A stretch of 64,000 nt of DNA from Georgenia faecalis (GCF_003710105.1 NZ_CP033325.1:2976001-3040000), one strand, 5' to 3'. Shown: positions 17,185-27,314, counted from the first letter of the stretch. The notes: a model not told the origin generated them from the letters alone. Program-made: numbers and translations.

Positions 17185-18345
17185 TCAGCGCGGCGGGATC
17201 GGGCCGAGCAGCGCGTTCGCCCAGGCCCCGTGGACGGACTCGTCGTCGCTGGGGTGGAAGATCCCCGCGAGTACGTCGCGGTAGAGCCGCGACAGCTCCG
17301 ACCGGGTGAAGTAGGAGGACCCGCCGGAGACCCGCACCGCCTTCTCGACGACGTCCTTCGCCGCCTCGGTGGCCCGGGCCTTGACCGCGGAGAGCTGGGG
17401 CATCCACAGCGCGCCGCGGTCCACCTGGTCGTCGACGTCGCGGGCGATCTGGGCGATCTGCGGGTAGATGCCGTCGAGCTGGATGGCGGCGTCGGCCAGG
17501 CGCCAGCGGATGTCGGGGTCGTGCGCGTACGGCGCGCCGCCGTTCTTCATCGACCGCCGCTTGTGGACGGTCTCCACGGCGACGTCGATGGCCCGCCGGG
17601 CGATGCCGGTGTAGACCGCGGCGAGGAGGATCTCGAAGTTCGCGAAGATCCCGAAGATGAAGGGGTCCGCCGTGGGCCCGGGCGGGATGCGGCGGACCAC
17701 CCGGTCGGCGGGCGCGGTGGCGCCGGTGAGCACGGTGGTGCACGACTGGGAGGCGCGCATCCCCATGGTGTCCCAGTCGTCCTTGACCTCGACGCCACCG
17801 CCGTCGCGGGTGATGAACCCCCACACCGAGTGGGGGCCGTCGTCGCCGGTGGTGTCGGTGCCGAAGGTGCCCAGGCGGGTCCACCCCGGCGAGAGGGAGG
17901 TGAAGATCTTCGTGCCGTAGAAGGCGTACCCGCCCGAACCGTCGGGGCGCGCCTCGCTCGCGGAGCCGAAGAGCACCAGGTCGTTGCCGGCCTCGGAGAC
18001 ACCGAAGGCGAACACCTCCCCCGCCGCGGCCTCGGTGAGGACGAAGTCGAGCGAGTGGTCGCCGCGGTCGTGGACGAGCCGGGCCACCCCCACCCACACG
18101 TGGTGCATGTTCACTGCGAGGGCCGTCGCCGGGGAGGCGCCGGCCAGGCGCATCTGCTCGCGGGTCATCTCCTCGAGGGTGAGGCCGCCACCCCCCATCT
18201 CGGCGGGGACGAAGGCGGTGAGGTAGCCGGCCTCCTTGAGCTCGACGAGGTCCTCGTCGAAGAAGGCGTTCTCCCGGTCGTAGCGCGGGGCGCGCTCCCG
18301 GATCCGGTCGAGCAAGTCGTCGCTGAGGATCGCGCTCACGGTCAT
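17185..18345 (-). CDS. Acyl-CoA dehydrogenase family flavoprotein
   Basis: The 386-residue protein has the acyl-CoA dehydrogenase layout: N-terminal helices, a beta middle domain with the FAD-contact segments FAFGVSEAGND and GTKIFTSLSPGWTRLG, and a C-terminal helical domain (VRVSGGSSYFTRSELSRLYRD). It oxidises an acyl-CoA or a related substrate such as those of DszC-like monooxygenases. The canonical catalytic Glu is not obvious, so the exact reaction is open. ATG 18345 directly abuts GGAGGG; the in-frame GTG 18339 has better spacing and may be the true start. The gene stands alone. Confidence 0.85.
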   Translation of the reverse strand: MTVSAILSDDLLDRIRERAPRYDRENAFFDEDLVELKEAGYLTAFVPAEMGGGGLTLEEMTREQMRLAGASPATALAVNMHHVWVGVARLVHDRGDHSLDFVLTEAAAGEVFAFGVSEAGNDLVLFGSASEARPDGSGGYAFYGTKIFTSLSPGWTRLGTFGTDTTGDDGPHSVWGFITRDGGGVEVKDDWDTMGMRASQSCTTVLTGATAPADRVVRRIPPGPTADPFIFGIFANFEILLAAVYTGIARRAIDVAVETVHKRRSMKNGGAPYAHDPDIRWRLADAAIQLDGIYPQIAQIARDVDDQVDRGALWMPQLSAVKARATEAAKDVVEKAVRVSGGSSYFTRSELSRLYRDVLAGIFHPSDDESVHGAWANALLGPIPPR

Positions 18346-18393
18346 CCCTCCGGTGTGCTGATGGGGCCAACTCGACACTAACCCCGGCACGCC

Positions 18394-18427
18394 GACGCCC
18401 CGCCCCGCGGCGGCGGGACGGGGCGTC
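18394..18427 (-). terminator. Terminator of the surface-enzyme operon
   Basis: A 15-bp stem (18394-18408 with 18413-18427, one mismatch) and a 4-nt loop sits 9 nt beyond the stop codon of the esterase gene, the last gene of the three-gene operon. Confidence 0.7.
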
Positions 18428-18435
18428 AGGGGGCC

Positions 18436-21400
18436 TCAGCGGGCGAGGACGTGCCTGCGCACCCCCGCGGCGCCGAGCAGCGCGAGCAGCAGGGCCGCGG
18501 CGAGCACCGGCCCGGTCGTCCCCGCCCCGGTGGCCGGGAGTCCGTCACCCGGCCGGCCGCCCGGGTGCCCGGGGCCCGGCGCGCCCGGGTCTCCCGACGG
18601 CGCGCCCGGGCCGTCGGTCGGGTTTACCCCGCCGGTCGGGCCGTCCGTGGGGGGCTCCGTCGTCGGCGGATCCGTCGGCTCGTCCGTCGTCGGCGGATCC
18701 GTCGGCTCGTCCGTCGTCGGCGGATCCGTCGGCTCGTCCGTCGTCGGCGGATCCGTCGGCTCGTCCGTCGTCGGCGGATCCGTCGGCTCGTCCGTCGTCG
18801 GCGGATCCGTCGGCTCGTCCGTCGTCGGCGGATCCGTCGGCTCGTCCGTCGTCGGCGGGTCCGTCGGCTCGTCCGTCGTCGGCGGGTCCGTCGGCACCTC
18901 GGCGCCGGTGACCGTCACCGTGGCGCGCTGGACGCCCTCCGGGTTCCCGGCCACGTCGGTGGAGGCGAACTCCACGGGGTGCTCCCCCGCCCCCTCGATC
19001 ACCACCGGCTCGGGACCGGCGGTGATCCACTCCCCGCCGTCGACCCGGTAGGCCGTGCGGCCCACGCCGCTGACGGCGTCGCTGGCGTCGAAAGACACCG
19101 TCGCCGTGCCCGGGGCGTGCTCGACCGCCATCGTCGTCACCGGGGCCGTGGCGTCCACGGACACCGCCAGCTGGCCGGTGGCGGTGTTCCCCGCGGCGTC
19201 GGTCGCCCGGTAGGCGACGACGTGCCGGCCCTCCTCGGCGAGCACCACGGGCTCGGTGTACCCCACCCAGCCCGCTCCGGCATCGAGCTGGACGCGCGGT
19301 GCCGCGTCGCGGTTGTCCGACGCCGTCAGCGCGACCGTGGCCGGGGAGCGGAACCACCCGTGGTCCCCGATGGTCCCCTCGACGACGCGCGCGCCGACGT
19401 CCGGAGCCTGGCTGTCCGCCGCCAGGGGCAGGACCCACAGGTCGGCGACCGACGGGTCGAAGAAGCCCGCGGCGTCGGTCGGGTACTCGAACCGCACCCG
19501 CACGGAGCCGTCGTTGTCGAGCACCTCGGGGTCGTCCACCAGCAGGTCGTAGACCTCGGTACCCGCACCCGCGGTGCGCGTGACGACCTGAGTCGCGACC
19601 CGGACGTCGTCGACGTAGACGTGGTACTTCTTCGTCCGAGGGAGCCCGAACGTCTCGATGGCGCGCAGGACGAACGGCTCACCGGCGACCACGTCGACGT
19701 CCACCGCGAACCACGACCCCGGGAAGCCGTTGTGGGCGTAGCGCCGGGTGAGCCCGGCCTCCACGTTCACCCCGCTGCTGGACGAGGCCGTGATGCCGTG
19801 CGCCGCCTCCGAGGGGCCGTCGCCGAAGTCCACGTGGTCGAGGACCTCCCCGGTCGGGGGGGCCGGCAGGACCACCTCGACCTGGCCCGTCGTGTCCGCG
19901 AGGACGGCGCCGGCCTGCTCGAAGGACACCGTGACCGGGTGCGGCCCGGCGACGACGTCGAGGGGGATGGCCAGGGGCACGCTGACGGCCCGGCTCTCGC
20001 CCGGCCCGAGCACCACCGGTGCGGACGGCACCGGCTGGCGCCACCCGTCCGGTGCCCGCACCACGAGGTGGCCATGGACCTCGGTGGCCGCCCGGTTGGT
20101 CACAGTCGCCGTGAGCGTCGTGCGGTCGGGCGGGTCGACGTCCGCCTGCTCGCTGGTCACCGCGCCGATCTCCACCTGGGAGGCGACCGACCCCCACACC
20201 CGTGTCGAGGTCAGCGTGAAGGTGCCCTCCTCGACGGTGAAGGTCACGGTCGTCGTCACGTTGACGGGCCCGCGCTCGTGGTGCGCGGGCACCGTGGCCG
20301 TGAAGGGCACCTCGGCGGAGCCGCCCGCGGGGACGGTGCCCGGGTCGGGGTCGGGCACGTCGACCGCCCAGGACTCCACGGCGACGGCGACGGAGACGTC
20401 ACGCAGCGGCTGGTCGGCGCGGGAGGCGATCCGGACCGTCCCGTCGACGACCTGCCCGGCGACGACGTCCGCGTCGAGCGGGTCCGCGGTGACGGTGACG
20501 CCGAGGGCGGTCGCGGTGACGCCGGAGAGGCGACGCTGCAGGTCCGCCACCCGGGGCCGCAGCTCGTCGAGGGCCGGCTGCGCGAGGCCGGCGCCCTCGA
20601 CCCAGCGGGACAGGTCCGCCACTTCCGCGCCCGCGTCGAGCAGGTGCCCGCTCTGGGCGGCACGGTCACCGTCGGTGGCGACGGCCGCCGCCACCGACGC
20701 GCGGGTGCGGTCGACGGCGTCCGTGACGTGGCGGTGCTGGTCGTCCGCCAGGTCATCGTCCGCGGCCAGGCCGGCGGCAGCGGTGTCCAGGGCGTCCAGC
20801 GCGAGGAGGACCTCCCCCAGGGCGTACTGCTGCTCGCTCCGTCGGGTGATGGGCAGCGCGTTGAACGCCAGCAGCCCCACGCCCCGGGTGGTCCTGATGA
20901 AGGGGCCGTCCCCCAGGTGCCCGAGGTAGGTGAGGCCGGTCGCCTCCGGCGCCGGGCGCGAGAGGGCGAGCTCCAGGCGCCCGCCCCCCGCGTAGCGGAC
21001 GTCGGTGATGGTCGCGTCGGAGCCGAGCAGGCGGAAGTCGGCCTCGACGCCGTCGTCGACGGTGAGCGCGTCGGTCGCGGACGCGAGCTGCACCTCGAGG
21101 GAGGCGCCGTCGCGGGTGGCGAGCTCGACCGACAGGGGGTTGGGGGCGGCGACGCCGTCGGACGGGCCACCGAAGAGGTCCCGACGGACGGTGTCGGCCA
21201 CCTGGTCGCCGAGGGCGCGGTACCCGGGCCACGTGAAGTGGCAGCCGTCGTGGCCGGGTACGGCCGTCGTGGAGAGCACCGTGACCCCGTCGGTCGACCC
21301 GAGCCGGCGCTGCGCGTCACGGAGCGCGGCCCCCGCGACGCTGAAGCACCCCGTCGTGCGCACCTGGAAGACGTAGTACTCCGGGTCCTCCGCGCGCGCG

Positions 21401-22968
21401 CCCCCGAGGTCCGTCCGCCAGTCGGCCAGCAACGCCCGGAACCCGGTGAGGTGGCGCGTGGCGTCCTCCCCCTCGTGCTCGCCCTGGTACCAGAAGACGC
21501 CGGAGAGGTCGTCGCGGAGGCCGGCCGCGCCCAGCCGCTGCCGCAGGCGGCCGTAGTTCGTGCGGATGTCGCCGGGGTCGGCGTCGTTGCGCTGGAGGAA
21601 CTCCACCGACGCGCCGTCGTGGGCACCGTTGAGGAGGGCCACCGGCACGCGCTCGCTCTCCACGAGGGAGTGCGCCATCCGCAGGGCCCACTGGCCGACG
21701 GCCGCCTGGTTGAAGCTGAGGTCGCCGCCGGCGTAGTTCCACGCGCGGTCCGCGGCGGAGATCGACGGGTCGGGGGTGGTGGAACCGAAGGAGCGGATGA
21801 ACTCCGACTCCTCGACGGTGGACCCGGCCGTGTGCGCCGCGGCCTGCGCGTTCGACTGACCCTGGATGACGTACGCGTCACCGGAGACCACGTGCGTCCA
21901 GTGCCCGACGGTCCGCGGCACCCCGGCGGTGACCGCCTCGAGCCTGAGGTCGTAGTCGTGCAGGCCGGCGGTGATCCGGGAGTCGAAGGAGAAGGCCGGC
22001 CCGGACTGCTCCGCCACCTCGCTGACCCCCTCGGAGGTCACGGTGAGGCGCACGCGGTCGACGTCCGGGTCCGTCACGGTGCCGGCGACGGTGACGTCCG
22101 CGCCGTCGTCGTCGTCCCGCGGGAAGAGCTGGCGGTCCTGCGGCGCCGACGAGAGGCTCACCACCGAGGGCCGGGCGTAGATCGTCAGGGTCCGCTCGGA
22201 GAAGTCGTCGGCGTTCTCGGCGAAGGTCCAGTCCGGGGAGCCGGAGGCGGGGGCGCCGATCCCGACGTCGAGCGGGAGGCTCGCGTCCTTGGTGAACTGG
22301 TTGAGGGCGAGCACGGTGGTGGGCAGCACGTCCGACTGCGGCTCGTCCCCGACGGCGCTCACCTGGAAGCTGCCGTGGGTGCCGACGGCGGGACTGTCGT
22401 CCGCGTCGTAGACCGCCGGGGAGGCGTTCGCCACCTGCCGGCTGCCGGTCGGCTCGTAGGTGTTCGGCCACATCTCGAGGTAGCCGGTCATGCCCTGGCC
22501 CGTGCGGACGCTGCCCACGTTCGAGGCGACCGTGAGGTCGTCCACGCGCTGGCGGGTGACCTGGCCGGCCCGGGTGTGGGGTCCGAGCCGTGACACGTCG
22601 TCGGTGAACGGCTCCATCGCGGCCCAGACCCACCGGGAGGCGTCACCGGCGACCGTCTCGAGGCAGTAGCCCACGCGGTCGAAGCCGTCCGCCACGGCGT
22701 CCGTGCCGTCGAAGGAGTAGGGCGGCGTGCGGTCCATCCACGCCGCCGCCACCGGCACCTCGAGCTGGAGGACCGGGACGAGGCCGTCGGAGGTGGCCTG
22801 CGCCGAGCACGGCGTCGGGGCCGCCTCTCCGTCCGCCGCCCGGGCGAGCGGCGCGGTGGTGACGAGGCCGCCGAGGACGGCGAGGACCAGTCCGGCGGCC
22901 GCCCCTGTCCGGGCGCCCTCCGCACGGCGGGCCTTCGGACGGGCGTGGGGCTGACGTGCTCGGGACAT
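18436..22968 (-). CDS. LPxTG-anchored SGNH/SASA-type carbohydrate esterase, multidomain
   Basis: The 1510-residue protein is the third gene of the operon; AGGAG lies 4 nt before ATG 22968. After a signal peptide (to about residue 45) and a beta-rich region, the SGNH/sialate-O-acetylesterase-like domain spans about 355-600: block I Ser in VIQGQSNAQ (about 368), WYQGEHEGE (about 493) and the catalytic Asp/His in DGCHFTWPGY (about 577). Next come a helical FIVAR-like region, NEW3-like beta domains, a DUF6805/malectin-like domain and two Ig-like domains (YRATDAAGN, FASTDVAGN). The C-terminus has about nine PTDPPTTDE repeats, then LPATG, a hydrophobic helix and a basic tail. It should deacetylate glycans at the cell surface. 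Assignment to an O-acetylesterase rather than another SGNH activity is inference. Confidence 0.85.
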   Translation of the reverse strand: MSRARQPHARPKARRAEGARTGAAAGLVLAVLGGLVTTAPLARAADGEAAPTPCSAQATSDGLVPVLQLEVPVAAAWMDRTPPYSFDGTDAVADGFDRVGYCLETVAGDASRWVWAAMEPFTDDVSRLGPHTRAGQVTRQRVDDLTVASNVGSVRTGQGMTGYLEMWPNTYEPTGSRQVANASPAVYDADDSPAVGTHGSFQVSAVGDEPQSDVLPTTVLALNQFTKDASLPLDVGIGAPASGSPDWTFAENADDFSERTLTIYARPSVVSLSSAPQDRQLFPRDDDDGADVTVAGTVTDPDVDRVRLTVTSEGVSEVAEQSGPAFSFDSRITAGLHDYDLRLEAVTAGVPRTVGHWTHVVSGDAYVIQGQSNAQAAAHTAGSTVEESEFIRSFGSTTPDPSISAADRAWNYAGGDLSFNQAAVGQWALRMAHSLVESERVPVALLNGAHDGASVEFLQRNDADPGDIRTNYGRLRQRLGAAGLRDDLSGVFWYQGEHEGEDATRHLTGFRALLADWRTDLGGARAEDPEYYVFQVRTTGCFSVAGAALRDAQRRLGSTDGVTVLSTTAVPGHDGCHFTWPGYRALGDQVADTVRRDLFGGPSDGVAAPNPLSVELATRDGASLEVQLASATDALTVDDGVEADFRLLGSDATITDVRYAGGGRLELALSRPAPEATGLTYLGHLGDGPFIRTTRGVGLLAFNALPITRRSEQQYALGEVLLALDALDTAAAGLAADDDLADDQHRHVTDAVDRTRASVAAAVATDGDRAAQSGHLLDAGAEVADLSRWVEGAGLAQPALDELRPRVADLQRRLSGVTATALGVTVTADPLDADVVAGQVVDGTVRIASRADQPLRDVSVAVAVESWAVDVPDPDPGTVPAGGSAEVPFTATVPAHHERGPVNVTTTVTFTVEEGTFTLTSTRVWGSVASQVEIGAVTSEQADVDPPDRTTLTATVTNRAATEVHGHLVVRAPDGWRQPVPSAPVVLGPGESRAVSVPLAIPLDVVAGPHPVTVSFEQAGAVLADTTGQVEVVLPAPPTGEVLDHVDFGDGPSEAAHGITASSSSGVNVEAGLTRRYAHNGFPGSWFAVDVDVVAGEPFVLRAIETFGLPRTKKYHVYVDDVRVATQVVTRTAGAGTEVYDLLVDDPEVLDNDGSVRVRFEYPTDAAGFFDPSVADLWVLPLAADSQAPDVGARVVEGTIGDHGWFRSPATVALTASDNRDAAPRVQLDAGAGWVGYTEPVVLAEEGRHVVAYRATDAAGNTATGQLAVSVDATAPVTTMAVEHAPGTATVSFDASDAVSGVGRTAYRVDGGEWITAGPEPVVIEGAGEHPVEFASTDVAGNPEGVQRATVTVTGAEVPTDPPTTDEPTDPPTTDEPTDPPTTDEPTDPPTTDEPTDPPTTDEPTDPPTTDEPTDPPTTDEPTDPPTTDEPTDPPTTEPPTDGPTGGVNPTDGPGAPSGDPGAPGPGHPGGRPGDGLPATGAGTTGPVLAAALLLALLGAAGVRRHVLAR
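18660..18897. repeat. 27-bp tandem repeat, about nine copies, encoding PTDPPTTDE
   Basis: Nearly identical 27-bp units differ mainly at one GGA/GGG position. They encode the wall-spanning linker of the esterase. The high identity at DNA level suggests recent expansion and copy-number change in frame. Confidence 0.9.
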
Positions 22969-23015
22969 CGCGCGCTCCTGGCGGTCACGGGGACGAGGGC
23001 AGAGGGGACCCGCCC

Positions 23016-23041
23016 GCGCCCCCGCCGGTCAGCGGGGGCGC
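23016..23041 (-). terminator. Hairpin between the GH78 and esterase genes
   Basis: A perfect 10-bp GC stem (23016-23025 with 23032-23041) with loop CGGTCA lies in the 92-nt gap, 20 nt past the GH78 stop. It may partly terminate transcription or protect the upstream mRNA, lowering esterase expression relative to the first two genes. Confidence 0.55.
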
Positions 23042-23060
23042 AGGCGTGTCGCGGGGCGGG

Positions 23061-26000
23061 TCAGGACATGGCGCGCCGGCGCAGGACCGCCGCACCCATG
23101 AGGGCGAGCAGCAGGCCTGCGACCAGCACCGGAGCGATCGTTGCCCCGGTCGACGGGAGGTCGTCCCCGGGGTCGCCCGGGCGGGCCGGGTCGCCCGGTC
23201 CGTCAGGGCCGTCGCCGGTCGGGTCCACCCCACCGGTCGGGCCGTCCGTCGGGTCCACCCCACCGCTCGGGTCCTCCGTGGGCGGCTCCGTCGTCGGGGG
23301 CTCCGTCGTCGGGGGCTCCGTCGTCGGGGGCTCCGTCGTCGGGGGCTCCGTCGTCGGGGGCTCCGTCGTCGGGGGCTCCGTGGTCGGCGGCTCCGTCGTC
23401 GGGGGCTCCGTGGTCGGCGGCTCCGTGGTCGGCGGCTCCGTGGTCGGCGGCTCCGTCGTCGGCGGGTCCGTCGGGTCCTCCTGGGCCGTGGTGAAGAGGT
23501 AGTCCCCCGACCCCACGCGGTACCGCTCGACGCCGTCGCCGCTGCCGAGGTGCTCGACGCCGTCGGCCTCGTCGGCCGGGACGTCCCCCTCGCGGACCGA
23601 CTGCCCGTCCTCGACCGGCACCGACACCTCCGCGCTGGTGCCCACGGGCACGTGGACGCGGAGCGCGAGCTCGTCGTCCGCGCGTTCCCACGCGACGTCG
23701 ACGGGCCCGTAGGGCGTGGTCGTGGACGCCTCCGCGTGGGTCATGCCGCCGAGGAGCTGCGGCGCGACAGCGAAGCTGCGGTACGCGGGCTCGAGGATCC
23801 GCAGCCCCGCGAGGTCCTCGTAGAACCAGTCGTCGATCGTCCCCCCGAGGAAGTAGTGGTTGCGGGAGCGGTAGTCGCCCCAGTGCTCCCACAGCGACGT
23901 CGAGCCCTCCGCGAACCACCGGCCCCAGCTGGGGAAGTCGGTCTGCGTGGCCACCGTGTACGCGAGCTCCCCGTGGCCGTACTGGGTGAGCACGGGCAGG
24001 AGGTACTTCGTGCCGAGCACCCCGGTCCAGAGGTGGCTGTCCCGCACCTCGACGATGTCGCGAGCGAGGTTGTCCGCGACCGCCTGCTCGTCGCCCTCCG
24101 GCACGAGGCCGAAGGCGAGCGCGAGCACGTTGTGGGTCTGGCGGTACCCGGAGCCCGCGGTGCCCGAGTCGGTGTAGACGTGCGCGTCAGCGTCGTAGAA
24201 CGTCGCGTTGAACGCCTCGGCGATCTCCTCCGCCTCGGCGCGCAGCGCGTCGGCGTCCTCGTCCTCGCCGAGCAGCTCGGCCATGTCCGCGGCCGTCTGC
24301 GTCATCTCGTAGACGTACGCCGTGGCGGCCACGCGCATGTCCTCGGGCGGGTTCCCCACGGCGTCGGGCGGGAGGTAGTCGCCCAGGCCGGTCGAGGAGA
24401 TGTTCCCGACGGCGGTCGCGTGCTCGAGCCGGACGTACCGGAGGATCCCCTCGTAGTGCTCAGTGAGGACGTCGGTGTCACCGGTGTACTCGTAGAGCCA
24501 CCACGGGATGAGGACGTACGCCGCGTGCCACGTGGGCGAGGCCTGCGCGTCGCCCCAGTTCCAGTCGGGGTCCGGGGCGATGAGGGCCGGTCGGCCCTGC
24601 TCGTCCCGGGAGTCGCTCACGTCCCGCAGCCACTTGGTGAGGAACGCCTCGACGTCGAGGTTGCGCAGGAAGAGCTCCGCACCGAGCTGGGCGTCACCCG
24701 TCCAGCCGTTCTTCTCGTACATCGGGGTGTCGGTCGGCAGGTGGTGGAAGTTGTTGAGCACCGTGAGGACGGCCGCGTCGTGGATGGTGTCGAACAGCTC
24801 GGTCGAGCTGGAGAACTCCCCCGTGGAGGCGACGTCGGTGTGCAGCAGGCGTCCCTCGATGTCCTCCACCGTGGGGGCGTCGCCGGGCCAGCCGGTGATC
24901 TCGACGTAGGCGAAGCCCTTGTAGGAGAACTTCGGCTCCCACACCTCGGGCTCACCGGTCCCGGCGAGGGTGTACCGGTCGGTCTGGAAGTCGCCCCCGC
25001 TGAAGCCGGACGAGGAGTCGAGGTTGCCGTTGGCGAGCAACCGCTCGCCGTACCGCAGGCGCACCTGCGTGCCGGCGGGGCCCTCGACCGAGATGCGCGC
25101 CCACCCGGCGATCTGGCGGGGCAGGTGGGCGACGTAGACCCCGGGCGAGGGGTTGGTGATCTGCGTCGGCGCGACCGTCTCGATGATGCGCACCGGAGGC
25201 TGGGTACGGGCGACGAGGGCGCCCTCGGGGCCGTCCACGACGCTGGCCGGCCGCCAGGTGGAGTCGTCGTAGCCCGGCCGGTCGAAGCCGGGGCGGGCGA
25301 AGCGTGCGTCGTACATGTCGCCCTCGTACATCGAGTCGAACCGCGTCGGGCCGGCCGTCGTGGTCCAGCCGTTGTCCGTGGCGACCTCCTGCACGGTGCC
25401 GTCCTCGAGGACGACGCGCAGGATGGCGCGGACGGTGGGCTCGTCGTGCCACGGCGAGCTCTCCCAGTTCCACGAGGTACGCGTGGTCACCCCGTAGAAG
25501 CCCCGGCCGAGCTCGAGGCCCAGGGCGTTGCCGCCCTCGGCGAGCAGGTCGGTGACGTCGTGCGTCGCGTACTGGACGCGGTCCTCGTAGTCGGTCGTGC
25601 CGACCGAGAGCACCTCGTCCGCCACCGGCTGACCGTTGAGACGGGCGTCGACGAGCCCGCCCGCGGCGATGTAGAGGCGGGCCGACGCGATGGGGCCGTC
25701 GATCGTGAAGTCCTGGCGCAGCAGTGGCGCGGGCGCCACGCCGGTCCCGATGGCGACGTTGGAGCCCCAGTCGCCCTGGCCGTAGAGCGCGTGCACGACG
25801 GCGGGCGCCCAGGCGGAGTCGTCGTACCCGGTCGCGGTCCAGTCACCGCCCGCGGTCTGGGACGAGAGCCAGTCGCCGTCGCTGACGATCTCGGTGACCC
25901 GCCCGTCGGCGTACCGGAGGAAGATCTTCGCCAGGACGCCGGCCGGGCTGTTCGCCCCGCTGGCGAAGCGGCGGTTGAACGCCCGGACCGCCACGGTGTT

Positions 26001-27314
26001 GGTCCCCGGCTCGAGCTCGAGCGGGTACGCGCGCGCCTCGCGCCAGGCCTCGCTGGACGTCGAGGACGTCCCCACGATGTCCCCGTTGACGTGCGCGGTG
26101 TAGCTGTCGTCGGCCGTGATGACGAGGTCCGCGGAGACGAGCGGGGAGTCGTCGGAGACCTCGAAGGTGCGCCGGAAGAACCGCTCCCCCTCGGGCGCCG
26201 CGGGAGCGACGCCGTCCGGGTACCAGATCCACGACGCGCCGGTGACGTTGACGGCCGTGCCCACGGCCGGCGGCAGCGCGACGCCGCGCCCCCAGGGCCC
26301 GGTGCCGTACGCCCCGTGGCTCACGGTGCTGCTCCAGACGTCGTCGTCGAACGACGGCGCCGTCCAGCCCTCGACGAGGGCGTCGTGCGTGCGCCACCCG
26401 GCGCCGGAGTCCAGGACGACGGTGCTGCCGTCGGACAGGACCGCGCGGGCCCGGGCGAGGACGCCGGCGGGGCTCCGCGTGACGCCGTTGGCCTCCCAGG
26501 CGTTCCAGGCCTCGATGGCGATGGTGTTCGTCCCCGGCTCCAGGGCGATCGGGTAGCGCTGCGCGCCCTGCCAGGTGTGCTGCCCGGCGGGGCTGGCCCC
26601 GACGAGCGCGCCGTTGACGTGGACGCGGTAGGTGTTGTCCGCAGTGATGAGCAGCTCGGCGGCGTCGACCGCCGCCCCCTCGGGCACCTCGAGTGTGCCG
26701 CGGAAGTAGCGGGTGCCCTGCGGGGCCGACGGCGGGGTGCCGTCGGGGAACCACATCCAGTGGGCGTCGTCGAGCGTGAGCGGTGCGGCCGTCCGTGGCG
26801 GCTGCGGGCCGGCGATCCACTCGGCGCCGTCCCACTCCTCAGCGGGCAGCCCGGTCTCGAACCAGCTCACCTCGCTCGCGGTGCCGGCCGGGTCGGCGGT
26901 AGTGCGGACCTCGACCTTCCAGAAGTACCGGGTGGCCGGCGCGAGGGCCGGCCCGCCGTACCGGGCGTCGTAGGGCAGGGCCGAGGCGACGAGGCCGCTG
27001 TCCCACACGTCGCCCTCCCCCGCCGCGACGTCCGCCTCGGACGTGCCGACGAGGATGCGGTAGTGCGTCTGCACCACGCCACGCTCCGAGGAGGAGCTCA
27101 CCCAGGAGAACCGGGGCTGCTCCTCCTCGAGGCCGAGGGGCGTCGTCCGGTCCTCCACCTGGAGGTCGGTGACGGTGGCGGCATCGGCCGAGGCGGTGCC
27201 GGCGGTGCCGACCCCGATGGTGGCCGCGAGGAGCGCGACCAGGACGAACCCGAGGGTTCGGACCCACTGCGTGGGGCGATCAAGGCCCGCCCTGGCCGCG
27301 CTCCTGTGCGTCAT
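23061..27314 (-). CDS. LPxTG-anchored GH78 alpha-L-rhamnosidase
   Basis: The 1417-residue protein overlaps the upstream GH20 gene by ATGA. After a signal peptide come the N-terminal Ig-like domain of GH78 (DLQVEDRTTPLGLEEEQPRF), two copies of a lectin-like module (HWMWFPDG... and SWIWYPDG...), the bacterial rhamnosidase N and concanavalin-like domains, and the (alpha/alpha)6 catalytic domain. The acid/base region is YEKNGWTGDAQ (about 870) and the second catalytic Glu lies in GSTSLWEHW (about 1140). The C-terminus has about twelve PTTEP repeats, LPSTG, a membrane helix and RRR. It hydrolyses terminal alpha-L-rhamnose, here on the cell surface. Confidence 0.95.
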   Translation of the reverse strand: MTHRSAARAGLDRPTQWVRTLGFVLVALLAATIGVGTAGTASADAATVTDLQVEDRTTPLGLEEEQPRFSWVSSSSERGVVQTHYRILVGTSEADVAAGEGDVWDSGLVASALPYDARYGGPALAPATRYFWKVEVRTTADPAGTASEVSWFETGLPAEEWDGAEWIAGPQPPRTAAPLTLDDAHWMWFPDGTPPSAPQGTRYFRGTLEVPEGAAVDAAELLITADNTYRVHVNGALVGASPAGQHTWQGAQRYPIALEPGTNTIAIEAWNAWEANGVTRSPAGVLARARAVLSDGSTVVLDSGAGWRTHDALVEGWTAPSFDDDVWSSTVSHGAYGTGPWGRGVALPPAVGTAVNVTGASWIWYPDGVAPAAPEGERFFRRTFEVSDDSPLVSADLVITADDSYTAHVNGDIVGTSSTSSEAWREARAYPLELEPGTNTVAVRAFNRRFASGANSPAGVLAKIFLRYADGRVTEIVSDGDWLSSQTAGGDWTATGYDDSAWAPAVVHALYGQGDWGSNVAIGTGVAPAPLLRQDFTIDGPIASARLYIAAGGLVDARLNGQPVADEVLSVGTTDYEDRVQYATHDVTDLLAEGGNALGLELGRGFYGVTTRTSWNWESSPWHDEPTVRAILRVVLEDGTVQEVATDNGWTTTAGPTRFDSMYEGDMYDARFARPGFDRPGYDDSTWRPASVVDGPEGALVARTQPPVRIIETVAPTQITNPSPGVYVAHLPRQIAGWARISVEGPAGTQVRLRYGERLLANGNLDSSSGFSGGDFQTDRYTLAGTGEPEVWEPKFSYKGFAYVEITGWPGDAPTVEDIEGRLLHTDVASTGEFSSSTELFDTIHDAAVLTVLNNFHHLPTDTPMYEKNGWTGDAQLGAELFLRNLDVEAFLTKWLRDVSDSRDEQGRPALIAPDPDWNWGDAQASPTWHAAYVLIPWWLYEYTGDTDVLTEHYEGILRYVRLEHATAVGNISSTGLGDYLPPDAVGNPPEDMRVAATAYVYEMTQTAADMAELLGEDEDADALRAEAEEIAEAFNATFYDADAHVYTDSGTAGSGYRQTHNVLALAFGLVPEGDEQAVADNLARDIVEVRDSHLWTGVLGTKYLLPVLTQYGHGELAYTVATQTDFPSWGRWFAEGSTSLWEHWGDYRSRNHYFLGGTIDDWFYEDLAGLRILEPAYRSFAVAPQLLGGMTHAEASTTTPYGPVDVAWERADDELALRVHVPVGTSAEVSVPVEDGQSVREGDVPADEADGVEHLGSGDGVERYRVGSGDYLFTTAQEDPTDPPTTEPPTTEPPTTEPPTTEPPTTEPPTTEPPTTEPPTTEPPTTEPPTTEPPTTEPPTTEPPTEDPSGGVDPTDGPTGGVDPTGDGPDGPGDPARPGDPGDDLPSTGATIAPVLVAGLLLALMGAAVLRRRAMS
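23275..23475. repeat. 15-bp tandem repeat encoding PTTEP in the GH78 wall linker
   Basis: About twelve copies of a 15-bp unit (GGCTCCGTCGTCGGG class, with TCGTCGGG/TGGTCGGC variants) encode a Pro/Thr/Glu stalk just before LPSTG. Confidence 0.9.

Noticed and set aside
18660-18897. CRISPR array
   Set aside because: The 27-bp repeats are contiguous with no spacers and encode a Pro/Thr-rich stalk in frame.
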